The translations under genes were made by a program, and so were the position numbers. Positions 50,760 to 59,229 of a stretch of 64,000 bases of DNA are shown one piece after another. Source of the stretch: CASFRF01 sp031549345 (GTDB lineage Bacteria > Verrucomicrobiota > Lentisphaeria > Victivallales > Victivallaceae). The notes beneath the pieces are model-generated. The model did no database searches, was not told the DNA's origin, and saw only the letters and a program-made list of their open reading frames with translations. The stretch's first letter is position 1. Every line of letters begins with the position of its first letter. The stretch spans positions 266,570 to 330,569 of the forward strand of contig JAVBPY010000002.1 in assembly GCA_031549345.1 (NCBI GenBank), written 5' to 3'.

Positions 50760-51098
50760 GAAAATATCATAGATTCAAGTTTTACCGGGCTTTCGAGATG
50801 CCGGTCGGGATGCATGGGGCTGCGGCCGTTCTATCCGCCATCGCGGCGGCGATTCCACCGCCCCATTCGGGGCTATACCGGGGGAAGGCTTCGCTGCGCT
50901 ACGCGCGGCTTCGTCGCTAATCGCTCAAAGTTGTTTTGCGCTGCGGCGCAAAACAATACCCTTGCATTCGCTCCGCGACTCTGGAGCGGAACGTTCAGCG
51001 ACCGCGTTTGGCGCTTTGCGTTAACCCGCCGTAAGGCGGGCGCATAGCCCCTTCGGCCGGAAGCAGGCGTAGGGAGCGCCTTGCTCCATCCGGAAAAA
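50760..51098. other. Non-coding stretch rich in GC palindromes between DUF2798 and araA
   Basis: No convincing gene. TTGTTTTGCGC/GCGCAAAACAA (11 bp arms, 4-base loop; 50931-50956) is a perfect hairpin. CCCGCC-GTAA-GGCGGG (51025-51040) is another, and a GGAGC/GCTCC pair lies near 51072-51086. The ORFs here have repetitive low-information sequence. It could be a structured RNA, a repeat element or remains of one. Confidence 0.5.
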
Positions 51099-52517
51099 TC
51101 AGCCGATTACGACCAATTCAATGCCGCAGATTTCCGCAAAATCTTCCAAATAGTCGGTGGTCAGCGACTGCGTGAAGACGGAATGATGCGCGCCGCCGGC
51201 AAGAATCCACTCGCGGGCCGCAATCGGGAAATTCGGTTCCGGCAGCCAGATGGCGCGGGCGACGGGAAGCTTGGGGAGGTCGGCATCGGGCGCGACGGCC
51301 TCCAGCTCGTTCACCACAAGGCGGAAATGGTCGTCCAATTCGATCATGCTCGCATTCAACGCGGGCCCGGCGGGGACGTTGAAGACGAGGCGCGCCGGAT
51401 CGGCTTTACCGCCGATGCCGAGGGGATGCACTTCCAGGCTCGGCTTCGCACTGGCGATGGAGGGGCAAACCTCCAGCATATGCGCGCCCATGACACGCTC
51501 GCGTCCCGGCTCCAGATGATAGGTGTAGTCTTCCATAAAGCTCACGCCGCCGGGAAGCCCCGCGCCCATGACTTTCATGGTACGCGTCAGGGCGGCGAGC
51601 TTCCAGTCCCCCTCCGCCCCGAAGCCGAAACCGGAGGCCATGAGGCGCTGGGAGGCGAGGCCCGGAAGCTGGTTCAAGCCGGTAAGGTCTTCGAACGTGG
51701 TGGTGAACGCCTGGCACTTCACGTCGTCCAGAAATGCGCGCATGCCGATCTCCTGCCGGGCCGCGTCGCGGATGGACTTCATGGCCGCATCCGAGCGATC
51801 GGGAATCAGATAGGTATCCAGATATTCCTTGACAAGGGCATCCGCGTCGCGATCGGCCACAGCGTTGACATAGCGGACAACGTCCGCCACGCCGTAACCG
51901 TTTACCGAGTACCCGAATTCGATCTGGGCGGAAACTTTGTTTCCTTCCGTTACAGCAACTTCGCGCATGTTATCACCGATACGGGCGACTTTCATGGCCT
52001 GCGAATCGGCCCAGGCGGCGGCGACGCGCGCCCAGACGTCGACCTGCTTCTTCACGATCGGGTCCTGCCAGTAGCCGACGACGACCTTGCGCGGCAAATT
52101 CAACCGGGTGCAGATGAAGCCGAATTCGCGGTCGCCGTGCGCCGCCTGGTTCAGGTTCATGAAGTCCATGTCGATGGTGTTCCACGGAATGTCGCGGTTC
52201 GCCTGCGTGTGAAGGTGCAGCAAGGGCTTGCAGAGGTGTTTGAGGCCATTGATCCACATCTTTGCCGGGCTGAAGGTGTGCATCCAGCAGACGACGCCGG
52301 CGCAGCGCTCATCGGCATTGGCGGCGCGGAGGAGCGCGGTCGCCTCTTCCGCCGTGGTAACGGTCGGCTTCCAGACCAATTCAAGTGCGAGGCGCGACAC
52401 GTTCATGTGCGCGACGATCGTCTGCGCGTTGGCGGCGACTTGCTTGAGCGTTTCCGCCCCATAAAGGTGCTGGCTTCCGGTAATGAACCAGATCTGGTAT
52501 TTCTTAAGATTCAACAT
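51099..52517 (-). CDS. araA: L-arabinose isomerase
   Basis: A 472-residue enzyme converting L-arabinose to L-ribulose. ATG 52517 has AGGA 9 bases upstream and starts the family N-terminus (YQIWFITGSQHLYGAETLKQV). VVCWMHTFSPAKMWINGL, LLHLHTQANRDIPWNTIDMDFMN and HGDREFGFICTRL are characteristic. Metal-site acids lie in FEDLTGL and GAEGDWKLAAL, with HMLEVCPSI and ILAGGAHHSVF toward the C-terminus. It follows araB by 5 bases. No araD lies in the window. Confidence 0.96.
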   Translation of the reverse strand: MLNLKKYQIWFITGSQHLYGAETLKQVAANAQTIVAHMNVSRLALELVWKPTVTTAEEATALLRAANADERCAGVVCWMHTFSPAKMWINGLKHLCKPLLHLHTQANRDIPWNTIDMDFMNLNQAAHGDREFGFICTRLNLPRKVVVGYWQDPIVKKQVDVWARVAAAWADSQAMKVARIGDNMREVAVTEGNKVSAQIEFGYSVNGYGVADVVRYVNAVADRDADALVKEYLDTYLIPDRSDAAMKSIRDAARQEIGMRAFLDDVKCQAFTTTFEDLTGLNQLPGLASQRLMASGFGFGAEGDWKLAALTRTMKVMGAGLPGGVSFMEDYTYHLEPGRERVMGAHMLEVCPSIASAKPSLEVHPLGIGGKADPARLVFNVPAGPALNASMIELDDHFRLVVNELEAVAPDADLPKLPVARAIWLPEPNFPIAAREWILAGGAHHSVFTQSLTTDYLEDFAEICGIELVVIG

Positions 52518-52522
52518 ATTTT

Positions 52523-54166
52523 CTATTCCTTTTCCGTGTGAATGATCGCTTCGACGGCTTGTGCACGACTGCAATAACGCAGATAAATTTTATCGTATAC
52601 AACCGAATTCGCCGCATCGGGGGTGTAGACGCAACTGTACGCGGAGGCCATCGTTTTCATCGCCTCGTCCGCGCTGGTGAACACGCCCGCGGCGACGGCG
52701 GCGAAAATCGCCGAACCCAAAGCGCAACACTGCGTGGACGCGCTCACCCTAATGGGCCGCTTGAGGACATCGGCACAAATCTGCATCACCATCGGCGATT
52801 TGGAAGCGATGCCGCCAATGGCGACAACGCTTTTCACGGGAACGCCTTCCGACTCAAAACGCTCCAGGATTTTACGTGCTCCAAACGCGGTGCTCTCCAC
52901 CAAAGCACGGTACACCATCGGCGCCGTCGAGCCGAGCGTGAGCCCGAAAATCGCGCCGGTCAAATTCTGGTCGGCGTCGGGCGTGCGCCGCCCGTTGTGC
53001 CAGTCGAGGGCAAGGAGGGCGTTGCTGCCGGGAGCGATCTTAGCCGCCTCTTCCTCCAACTTGGGGAGAAGCGCGTCCAGCGCCGCATCCCGTTCCTTCG
53101 GCGCGAACATCTCCAAGGGCCACGCGAGAAGGCGCTTGAAGTGCGCGTACACATCGCCGAATGCCGATTGCCCCGCCTCCAGCCCGATCATGCCGGGGAG
53201 AATGGAGCCATCCACCTGGCCGCAGATGCCGCGCACACAGCGGTCGATGCCGGGAGCGACAAGCACGTCGCACGTGCTTGTCCCGATGACCTTCACCAAA
53301 CTATACGGCTCGATCCCCGCACCCACGGCGCCTGTGTGGCAGTCAAACGCGCCGCCGCAGACAACGACGTGGGAGCCAAGGCCGAACGCCTCCGTCCATT
53401 TTTCCGAAAGCGTCCCTACGGGAACATCGGCGGTGTATGTTTCGTTGTACAACGTACCGCGCACGCCCGCAAGCAATGGATCGATCCCGGCAAAAAACGC
53501 ATCGGGGGGCAATCCGCCCCACGAGGCGTGCCACAGCGCTTTGTGCCCCGCCGCGCAACGGCTCCGCTTCAGCGTTTCCGGCGCGGTCGATCCTGTAAGT
53601 TCGGCGCTGATCCAGTCGCAGTGTTCCACCCACGATTTGGCCGCCTCGCGCACGCGCGGGTTCTTGCGGAGTGTATGGCAAACTTTGGACCAGAACCACT
53701 CGGAGGAATAAACACCCCCCTCGTACATAGTGTAATCGATTCCGCCATGGGTTTTGGCGTGCCGTGTGATCTCTTCCGCCTCGCGGAGGGCGGTATGGTC
53801 TTTCCAGAGGATGAACATCGCGTCCGGGTCATCGGCGAACGCGGGTTCCAGCGCGAGCGGCGTCCCGGCGGCGTTCACCGCGCAGGGGGTGGAACCGGTG
53901 GTGTCGATCCCGATTCCAACAACGTTGCCGCGCTGTTCCGGCGAGAGGGTTTTCAACACGTTGCGCACAACTTCGGTCATGCATTCCAGGTAATCCAACG
54001 GATGTTGGCGGAACTGGTTTTTCTCCGGTGCGCAATAACGCCCGGCCGTCCAGCGCGGGTAGGCGGAAACGGCGGAAGCTTCTTCCTTGCCGGTCCGGGT
54101 ATTCACCAGGAGCGCGCGCACACTGTCGCTCCCGAAATCCAGGCCGATCGTATATTTTTCCATCAT
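52523..54166 (-). CDS. araB: Ribulokinase
   Basis: A 547-residue FGGY-family kinase that phosphorylates L-ribulose. The ATG at 54166 (MMEKYTIGL) is preferred because AAGG lies 8 bases upstream and the promoter ends just before it. The ATP loop is IGLDFGSDSVRALLV, the substrate region VGIGIDTTGSTPCAV and GGAFDCHTGAVGAGI, and the C-terminal FGGY-type motif is GGIASKSPMVMQICADVLKRPI. ARKILERFESEGVPVKSVVAIGG is typical of AraB. It forms an operon with araA and is divergent from a GH106-like glycosidase, pointing to arabinose or related sugar use. Confidence 0.95.
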   Translation of the reverse strand: MMEKYTIGLDFGSDSVRALLVNTRTGKEEASAVSAYPRWTAGRYCAPEKNQFRQHPLDYLECMTEVVRNVLKTLSPEQRGNVVGIGIDTTGSTPCAVNAAGTPLALEPAFADDPDAMFILWKDHTALREAEEITRHAKTHGGIDYTMYEGGVYSSEWFWSKVCHTLRKNPRVREAAKSWVEHCDWISAELTGSTAPETLKRSRCAAGHKALWHASWGGLPPDAFFAGIDPLLAGVRGTLYNETYTADVPVGTLSEKWTEAFGLGSHVVVCGGAFDCHTGAVGAGIEPYSLVKVIGTSTCDVLVAPGIDRCVRGICGQVDGSILPGMIGLEAGQSAFGDVYAHFKRLLAWPLEMFAPKERDAALDALLPKLEEEAAKIAPGSNALLALDWHNGRRTPDADQNLTGAIFGLTLGSTAPMVYRALVESTAFGARKILERFESEGVPVKSVVAIGGIASKSPMVMQICADVLKRPIRVSASTQCCALGSAIFAAVAAGVFTSADEAMKTMASAYSCVYTPDAANSVVYDKIYLRYCSRAQAVEAIIHTEKE

Positions 54167-54196
54167 AAAAAACACCTTCTTTTTTGTTGTCGGGTT

Positions 54197-54225
54197 AGTA
54201 TAATCCCGTGGTTCTTCTTTTGCAA
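54197..54225 (-). promoter_or_regulatory. Candidate promoter for araBA
   Basis: Minus-strand TTGCAA (54220-54225), 17-base spacer, TATACT (54197-54202), 31 bases before the araB ATG. Because TTGCAA reads the same on both strands, it could also serve the divergent glycosidase (TAGCTT at 54242-54247). Confidence 0.55.
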
Positions 54226-54232
54226 ATCGCAA
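54220..54232. promoter_or_regulatory. Candidate operator TTGC-N5-GCAA between araB and the GH106-like gene
   Basis: TTGCAAATCGCAA is an inverted repeat that covers the shared -35 region of the two divergent genes. Such a placement would let one regulator control both. No regulator gene is adjacent. Confidence 0.35.
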
Positions 54233-54274
54233 TTGACGTGCTAGCTTAAATAAAAACCATGTTGGAGAACACCG

Positions 54275-57200
54275 ATGAAAAATTTCTGGAACGATTTCGC
54301 CACCCCCGGAGCCGAATTTCGTGGGGCCCCTTTCTGGGCCTGGAACGGAAAACTGGAAGAACAAGAGCTTCGGAAACAGATCCGTCTTTTCAAACGGATG
54401 GGGCTGGGAGGATTTTTCATGCACGCCCGGGTGGGCTTGGGCACGCCGTATTTGTCCGACACGTTTTTCGATTGCGTCCGCGCCTGCCAGGATGAAGCTC
54501 AAAAAGAAGGCACACTCGCGTATTTGTACGACGAAGACCGCTGGCCTTCCGGCGCGGCGGGGGGCATTGTAACCAAGAACCCGGATTTCCGTCAGCGGCG
54601 GCTCCTATTGTTTGAACTGAAACCCGATGAAGCCGCGCAGCATATGCCCCAGGGAAAAATTCACTTGATCGCGGCGGGGAAAGTAGACGGCCGCCGCCTG
54701 ACAGGCTTGCGCGCCTTGCCGTCACTCACGGAGGCTGTGAAGCCGGGGGAATCGGTGCTTGTTTTTGAAGAACGCCCGATGAAATGCTCCACATGGTACA
54801 ATTTTCAATCTTATCTGGATACCATGAACCCCGAAGCGGTGCGCGAGTTCATCCGCGTAACTTACGCGCGTTACGAAAAGGAGGTGGGCGACACGTTCAA
54901 AACGGTGAGTCCTGCGATCTTCACCGACGAGCCGAACTACGGCCACGTCTGCGAATCGTTGAACGCCGCGAATACTGAGATCGAAATTCCGTGGACCCCT
55001 GCCCTGCCGGAGGAATTCCGGAAACGTTTCGGCAGCGACCTCCTTCCACACCTTGCGGAAATTTTCTATGATGTGGAGGGAACGGACGCTTTCCCGACCC
55101 GCTGGCGGTATATGGAAACGATTACTTCGCTCTTCGTAAACTCTTTCTCGCGCCAGATCGGAGAATGGTGCGCCGGACACGGTATCGACTTCACCGGCCA
55201 CGCGTTGATGGAGGATACGCTAAGCGAACAAACCCGTGCCATCGGGAGTGCCATGCGTTTTTACGAGCACATGCAGATTCCCGGCATGGATTTGTTGACC
55301 GAACATTGGCGGGTATACGACACCGCCAAACAAGTCGCCTCCGCCGCGCGCCAATTCGGACGGAACCGCCGCCTGACGGAAACCGACGGATGCACCGGCT
55401 GGGACTTCCCCTTCGCCGGCCACAAAGCATTGGGGGATTGGCAACTGGCTCTCGGCGTGAACCTGCGCTGTCCGCATTTGAGCTATTACACGATGGCGGC
55501 GGAAGCCAAGCGGGATTATCCCGCTTCCATCTTCTACCAATCGCCGTGGTTTGCGGAATACGCCGCGGTGGAGGACTACTTCGCCCGCCTGACGGCGGTC
55601 ATGACCAAGGGCGAGGAGCAGCGGGAAATTCTTGTCCTGCACCCGATCGAATCGATGTGGGGCATCATCGGCAAAGATTTTAAGAAAGACGCGGCAACGC
55701 GGGAATTGGACGAATCGCTGATCGCGCTTCGCGATCAACTTCTGGAAAACCACCTCGACTTCGACTACGGGGACGAGGAACTCCTTTCACGCCACGCCCG
55801 TGTGGCAGGGAAACGCCTGCATGTGGGCAAAGCCTCCTACCGTGTCGTCCTTGTTCCTTCCATGCACACCATGCGCGGGACAACCCTCGCACTCCTTCAA
55901 AAATTTCATGCGGCGGGGGGCGTGATCGCCTTCGCCGCTCCCGCGCCGAAGCGGCTGGACGGCTTTCCAAGCATCGCCGTGCAAGAATTCGCACGGCATT
56001 TTTCCGGGGACTGGCTGCGCGCCGCCGAAGCAGGGCGCGTACTTCGTGTGAGCGATGCGGCCGGAAAAATGCCCGCACCCATCCTCAGTTCCCTCCGGCG
56101 CGGTGATACGTTCGATGCGCTGTTTCTCTGCAACACCGGACACACGCAGGACCAACTCCGGCATGGCGCGGACGACGATCCCACTCGCTGCGTCGACCGG
56201 AGAGCCGCCTTTGATCATGTGCTTATCACCTTTGACAGTCCCCTCGGCGGAGCGGCGATGGAGCTGGACGCCGAAACGGGCGCTGTTTTCGCCGCCGACG
56301 CGGAATACAACGCGGGGCGCTGGACGATCCGCACCTCCTTCCCCACGCTGGGAAGCCGCCTCTTCGTCGTCCAAAAGAAGGCGCCGGAAAAAATGCCCGC
56401 GCCGCGCCCGGCGGCGTTGCCCGCCCGCGATACAGCCGCCCTCGACAAAAATTGGAAAATTCGCCGGAGTGAACCGAACGTTCTGGTGATCGACCATTTC
56501 CGCGCGGCGGAAGCGGATGGGGCCTTCGGTATTCCGGAATACGTCATCGCATTGGACGACCGCCTGCGAAAAGCGCAAAATCTGGAAAAACGCGGGAGCA
56601 ACATGCCCCAACCCTGGCTGCAAATTCCACCGTCGGGGCATTCGGTGCGCCTGCGGCTGGAGGCGGTATTTGAATGTTCGGAGCTTCCCGCTTCACCGGT
56701 CGAGCTGGGTATTGAATTTCCGGCTCTTTACCATATCCGCCTGAACGGCCTTCCCGTTTTCACGGACGACGAATCCGGATTCTACTGTGACGCCTCGCTC
56801 CGCAAACTCCCCCTCCCCCTTCACGCTTTCCGCAAGGGTGAAAATACGCTGGAACTCGAAACCGTCTTTCATGACCACCACCCGGGCCTGGAGGCGGTGT
56901 TTCTCCTGGGGGATTTCGGCGTAACAAAAAACACCCTCACCGCTCCTTGTACGTCTTTGCATGCGGGCGATTGGGTTGCGCAAGGCCTCCCCTATTACGG
57001 GGGCAATGTGATCTATTCCCAGCGCATCGCATCGCCGACAGGGCGGATGCGTCTCCGCTTCGGCGAATGGGGAGGCACGGCGCTGCGCGTCCTCGTGGAT
57101 GGCGTACCGGGCAAAGTGATCGGCTGGCCGCCTTATGTGGCGGAACTCCGCGATCTCCCCGCCGAGTTCGAACTTGGAATCGAAGTACTCGGCCACCGGC

Positions 57201-57340
57201 GCAACGTCCTTGGCCCCTTCTATTGCGGCGAATCCTGGCCCACATGGACGGGACCGGGGTCGTTCAAAATGTACGTATCGCCGGAGAAGAATCTTGTCCC
57301 GTGCGGTCTTCTGGAAAATCCGATTCTCGAAGTTCTCTAG
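54275..57340 (+). CDS. GH106-like (alpha-L-rhamnosidase-like) glycosidase
   Basis: A 1021-residue protein without signal peptide. It opens with FRGAPFWAWNGKLEEQELRKQI, then MGLGGFFMHARVGLGTPYL, YLYDEDRWPSGAAGG and GHALMEDTLS, the recurring core of large uncharacterised proteins often labelled alpha-L-rhamnosidase or GH106-like. A TIM barrel (~20-480) is followed by a Rossmann-like region (KRLHVGKASYRVVLVPSMHTM) and C-terminal beta-sandwiches (~690-1010; RMRLRFGEWGGTALRVLVDG). True GH106 catalytic acids were not verified. Divergent from araBA, so an arabinose- or rhamnose-like glycan is a reasonable guess for the substrate. GGAG precedes the ATG. Confidence 0.72.
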   Translation: MKNFWNDFATPGAEFRGAPFWAWNGKLEEQELRKQIRLFKRMGLGGFFMHARVGLGTPYLSDTFFDCVRACQDEAQKEGTLAYLYDEDRWPSGAAGGIVTKNPDFRQRRLLLFELKPDEAAQHMPQGKIHLIAAGKVDGRRLTGLRALPSLTEAVKPGESVLVFEERPMKCSTWYNFQSYLDTMNPEAVREFIRVTYARYEKEVGDTFKTVSPAIFTDEPNYGHVCESLNAANTEIEIPWTPALPEEFRKRFGSDLLPHLAEIFYDVEGTDAFPTRWRYMETITSLFVNSFSRQIGEWCAGHGIDFTGHALMEDTLSEQTRAIGSAMRFYEHMQIPGMDLLTEHWRVYDTAKQVASAARQFGRNRRLTETDGCTGWDFPFAGHKALGDWQLALGVNLRCPHLSYYTMAAEAKRDYPASIFYQSPWFAEYAAVEDYFARLTAVMTKGEEQREILVLHPIESMWGIIGKDFKKDAATRELDESLIALRDQLLENHLDFDYGDEELLSRHARVAGKRLHVGKASYRVVLVPSMHTMRGTTLALLQKFHAAGGVIAFAAPAPKRLDGFPSIAVQEFARHFSGDWLRAAEAGRVLRVSDAAGKMPAPILSSLRRGDTFDALFLCNTGHTQDQLRHGADDDPTRCVDRRAAFDHVLITFDSPLGGAAMELDAETGAVFAADAEYNAGRWTIRTSFPTLGSRLFVVQKKAPEKMPAPRPAALPARDTAALDKNWKIRRSEPNVLVIDHFRAAEADGAFGIPEYVIALDDRLRKAQNLEKRGSNMPQPWLQIPPSGHSVRLRLEAVFECSELPASPVELGIEFPALYHIRLNGLPVFTDDESGFYCDASLRKLPLPLHAFRKGENTLELETVFHDHHPGLEAVFLLGDFGVTKNTLTAPCTSLHAGDWVAQGLPYYGGNVIYSQRIASPTGRMRLRFGEWGGTALRVLVDGVPGKVIGWPPYVAELRDLPAEFELGIEVLGHRRNVLGPFYCGESWPTWTGPGSFKMYVSPEKNLVPCGLLENPILEVL

Positions 57341-57349
57341 CGGGCCCTC

Positions 57350-57389
57350 AAAAAAACGCGGTTCCGGAGGCGTGCCATCCGGAACCGCG
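57350..57389 (-). terminator. Rho-independent terminator of the Hsp20 pair
   Basis: CGCGGTTCCGGA and TCCGGAACCGCG are perfect 12-bp arms with a 9-base loop. On the minus strand they are followed by TTTTTTT. It lies 28 bases past the stop of the exported Hsp20. Confidence 0.9.
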
Positions 57390-57416
57390 GCGGCGGACCT
57401 TATGGTTGTGATCGCA

Positions 57417-58133
57417 TCACTCAACTTTTACCGTGAATGACGCGTCGCGCGTCCTTTCTTTCTTCGGAAGGGTGATAACAAGCACCCCATCCTTGCAGGT
57501 GGCTTTGACGTTCTTCCCGTCGATTCCGTCGGGCAACGAAAATCCCCTGCGGAACTCTCCGTATGAGCGTTCCGCATGGATGATTCTTCGCGTCCCGCCT
57601 TCGCCGGTTTCCTTCCTCGCTTCCTTGCGTTTCCCGCTGACGATCAGGACGTCGCCATCCACTTTGACTTGGAGGTTGTCCTTGTCGATGCCCGGGACGT
57701 CCATCCGAATCGTGTACACGTCTTTTTCTTCGATCAAATCCATTCGGGGGCCAAAATGAATGGGGCGCCCCAAACCGGGGTCAAAGCGAAAACGCCTGAA
57801 CGAGTTGTTGAATACACTCTCCATATGTTCGTGCATCAGCCGCATTTCGGAAAATGGATCGAGCATGCGATAAGGCGGAATCGAGAGGAAACACGCCTCC
57901 GTCTCCCAGCCGGAATCCACCGGGGTCGACGCGTCGTCCCCTGTTTTTTTCCCTGGCGTGTCATTTTTCTGTTCAACAGCCCCGGGGTGTTCTTTCTTCT
58001 TTCCCTCTCCATCCTTCGCCCACAGGCTCGGACCGCACAGCAAGGCCGCTGCCAGGCAAGCCAGGCCGAGAGGAAAGACGGCGCGGCCATAGACTTTCCC
58101 AGCACGCTCCTTTCCGTTTCCAAGCTCAAACAT
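57417..58133 (-). CDS. Small heat-shock protein (Hsp20) with an N-terminal export signal
   Basis: A 238-residue protein. The alpha-crystallin domain (~125-238) is complete: PRMDLIEEKDVYTIRMDVPGIDKDNLQVKVDGDVLIVSG, SYGEFRRGFSLPDGIDGKNVKATCKDGVLVITLPK. Before it, residues ~19-39 are strongly hydrophobic (VFPLGLACLAAALLCGPSLWA) and preceded by basic residues, then a charged KDGEGKKKEHPG linker. This is a signal peptide, with a plausible cut after SLWA. Most Hsp20 proteins are cytosolic, so a periplasmic holdase is implied. GAGGAGG precedes the ATG; it follows the other Hsp20 by 12 bases. Confidence 0.88.
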   Translation of the reverse strand: MFELGNGKERAGKVYGRAVFPLGLACLAAALLCGPSLWAKDGEGKKKEHPGAVEQKNDTPGKKTGDDASTPVDSGWETEACFLSIPPYRMLDPFSEMRLMHEHMESVFNNSFRRFRFDPGLGRPIHFGPRMDLIEEKDVYTIRMDVPGIDKDNLQVKVDGDVLIVSGKRKEARKETGEGGTRRIIHAERSYGEFRRGFSLPDGIDGKNVKATCKDGVLVITLPKKERTRDASFTVKVE

Positions 58134-58145
58134 ATTTTCCTCCTC

Positions 58146-58643
58146 TCAGCTTTGCTTGACATTGATTTTCCGGGTTTTTTGGCGTTTCGTTTCGTCTTTC
58201 GGAAGCGTTATCGTCAATATGCCATTTTTGAAAACGGCCTCAATCTTATCGAGATCAAGTCCGTCCGGCAAAGAGAAGGCACGTTGAAACACCCCGTACG
58301 TTCTTTCCGAAAAGCAACGATTTTTGTCATCCCCTTCACAGTCGCTCCGCTTCTCGCCTTTGATGCACAGGATTCCGTCGGAAACGGAAACGTCGAGGTC
58401 TTTTTCCTCAATCCCGGGCAACTCCGCGGTGACGCTGATTTGGCCATCGGTTTCCGCGACTTCAAAACGGGGGACAAATGTTTCGCAGCCGGAGTCGATG
58501 GCAGGCCAGCGGGGGGAGTCGGTGAAGAAATTATGAAAAATCTCATTGATCTGCTGGTGAAAATCCGTAAGCGGATCCACTCTTCTTGAGACTGCCGCAA
58601 GGGTGTTCTCTTTCTTTTTCCAAGGCAACAATTCTCCGATCAT
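58146..58643 (-). CDS. Small heat-shock protein (Hsp20/IbpA family)
   Basis: A 165-residue cytosolic holdase. The ATG at 58643 is used because AAGGAAGGAG lies 8 bases upstream; an in-frame GTG 9 bases earlier is inside that site. The crystallin domain has FEVAETDGQISVTAELPGIEEKDLDVSVSDGILCIKGEK, TYGVFQRAFSLPDGLDLDKIEAVFKNGILTITLPK and a C-terminal basic tail. The first ~55 residues (TDFHQQINEIFHNFF) are the usual variable arm. It is first in a two-gene run with the exported Hsp20. Confidence 0.93.
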   Translation of the reverse strand: MIGELLPWKKKENTLAAVSRRVDPLTDFHQQINEIFHNFFTDSPRWPAIDSGCETFVPRFEVAETDGQISVTAELPGIEEKDLDVSVSDGILCIKGEKRSDCEGDDKNRCFSERTYGVFQRAFSLPDGLDLDKIEAVFKNGILTITLPKDETKRQKTRKINVKQS

Positions 58644-58925
58644 AATGCGCACTCCTTCCTTTTAGTCAACAACCACCAATTCGCAATCATAAAGCCTGCA
58701 ACACGCTTGCCTCGTTGCCGTAACGGCGCAACAGCACTGCGAGTTGCCAACCTTCGGATTGCTCATTGGCATAAAACAAAAACAATGAGCTATGATTGCG
58801 AAAATTCTACCTGTCCACCGGAACCACCTCCTTTCGTACTTAATCTTTTCCGCGCAGATGTTGTCGAGCAAATCACATGCCACTTTTTGATTCTGCTCCA
58901 AAAGGGGTGTGGGGTATGTTTGCAT

Positions 58926-58972
58926 TGTGACAGAATTGCACACATTGCACGAAGGTGTGACAGAATTGCACA
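58926..58972. repeat. 17-bp direct repeat pair, 30 bases apart
   Basis: TGTGACAGAATTGCACA occurs at 58926-58942 and again at 58956-58972. Each unit starts TGTG and ends CACA, so it is also partly palindromic, like a regulator half-site pair. The period is close to three helical turns. Confidence 0.7.
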
Positions 58973-59060
58973 GTTGTGCAAGGCGGGAATCGAAGACGGC
59001 GCAACAGCACCGTGATTCAGCAGTCCTTGGATCGTTCTTTGGCATCCGTCTCGAAGCGTT

Positions 59061-59110
59061 AAAAAAGCCGCAGCCCCGGATACAGGAGGAATTGCCCTCC
59101 GGAGCTGCGG
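59061..59110 (-). terminator. Rho-independent terminator downstream of the O-antigen ligase-like gene
   Basis: CCGCAGC-c-CCGGA pairs with TCCGG-a-GCTGCGG (7 + 5 bp), with an inner GGAGG/CCTCC pair. On the minus strand the stem is followed by TTTTTT. It is 115 bases past the stop at 59225. Confidence 0.8.
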
Positions 59111-59203
59111 TAACGAATCGGTCAACCCCAATCGGCCGATCCGCAGGAGACATGGTTTCTTTGTCTGGAACCTACTATATCGCCGAAAAAAGGAATTGCA
59201 AGG

Positions 59204-59229
59204 AATAAGTTAGAGATTTCTAACTTATT
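59204..59229. repeat. Perfect 11-bp hairpin over a stop codon
   Basis: AATAAGTTAGA and TCTAACTTATT with a 4-base loop overlap the TAA stop of the O-antigen ligase-like gene. It would form a small AT-rich hairpin at the 3' end of the message; a stronger terminator lies further down. Confidence 0.55.

Larger units (their letters stand above)
58644..59224. other. Non-coding region upstream of the Hsp20 pair
   Basis: No convincing gene; one 163-codon reading frame on the minus strand has unusual composition (many Cys/Ser) and no family. It holds a terminator (59061-59110), a direct repeat TGTGACAGAATTGCACA (58926-58942, 58956-58972), ACGGCGCAACAGCAC twice (near 58725-58739 and 58995-59009), a GCTCATTG/CAATGAGC hairpin (58761-58790), and a perfect anti-16S-complementary AAAGGAGGTGGT on the minus strand (58823-58834) with no long ORF after it. 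Confidence 0.5.

Noticed and set aside
50814..51047. Short plus-strand ORF in the gap after araA
   Set aside because: Low-information repeat-like sequence with palindromes; no ribosome site or homology pattern.
52538..54244. Plus-strand ORF (568 codons) over araB
   Set aside because: Antisense to a full ribulokinase; shadow frame.
58926..58972. Direct repeat as a possible CRISPR or attachment site
   Set aside because: Only two copies 30 bases apart, no cas, integrase or tRNA nearby; operator-like repeat is a simpler reading.
58662..59153. Minus-strand ORF of 163 codons before the Hsp20 pair
   Set aside because: Cys-rich, no family, spans a terminator and repeats; no ribosome site at its start.
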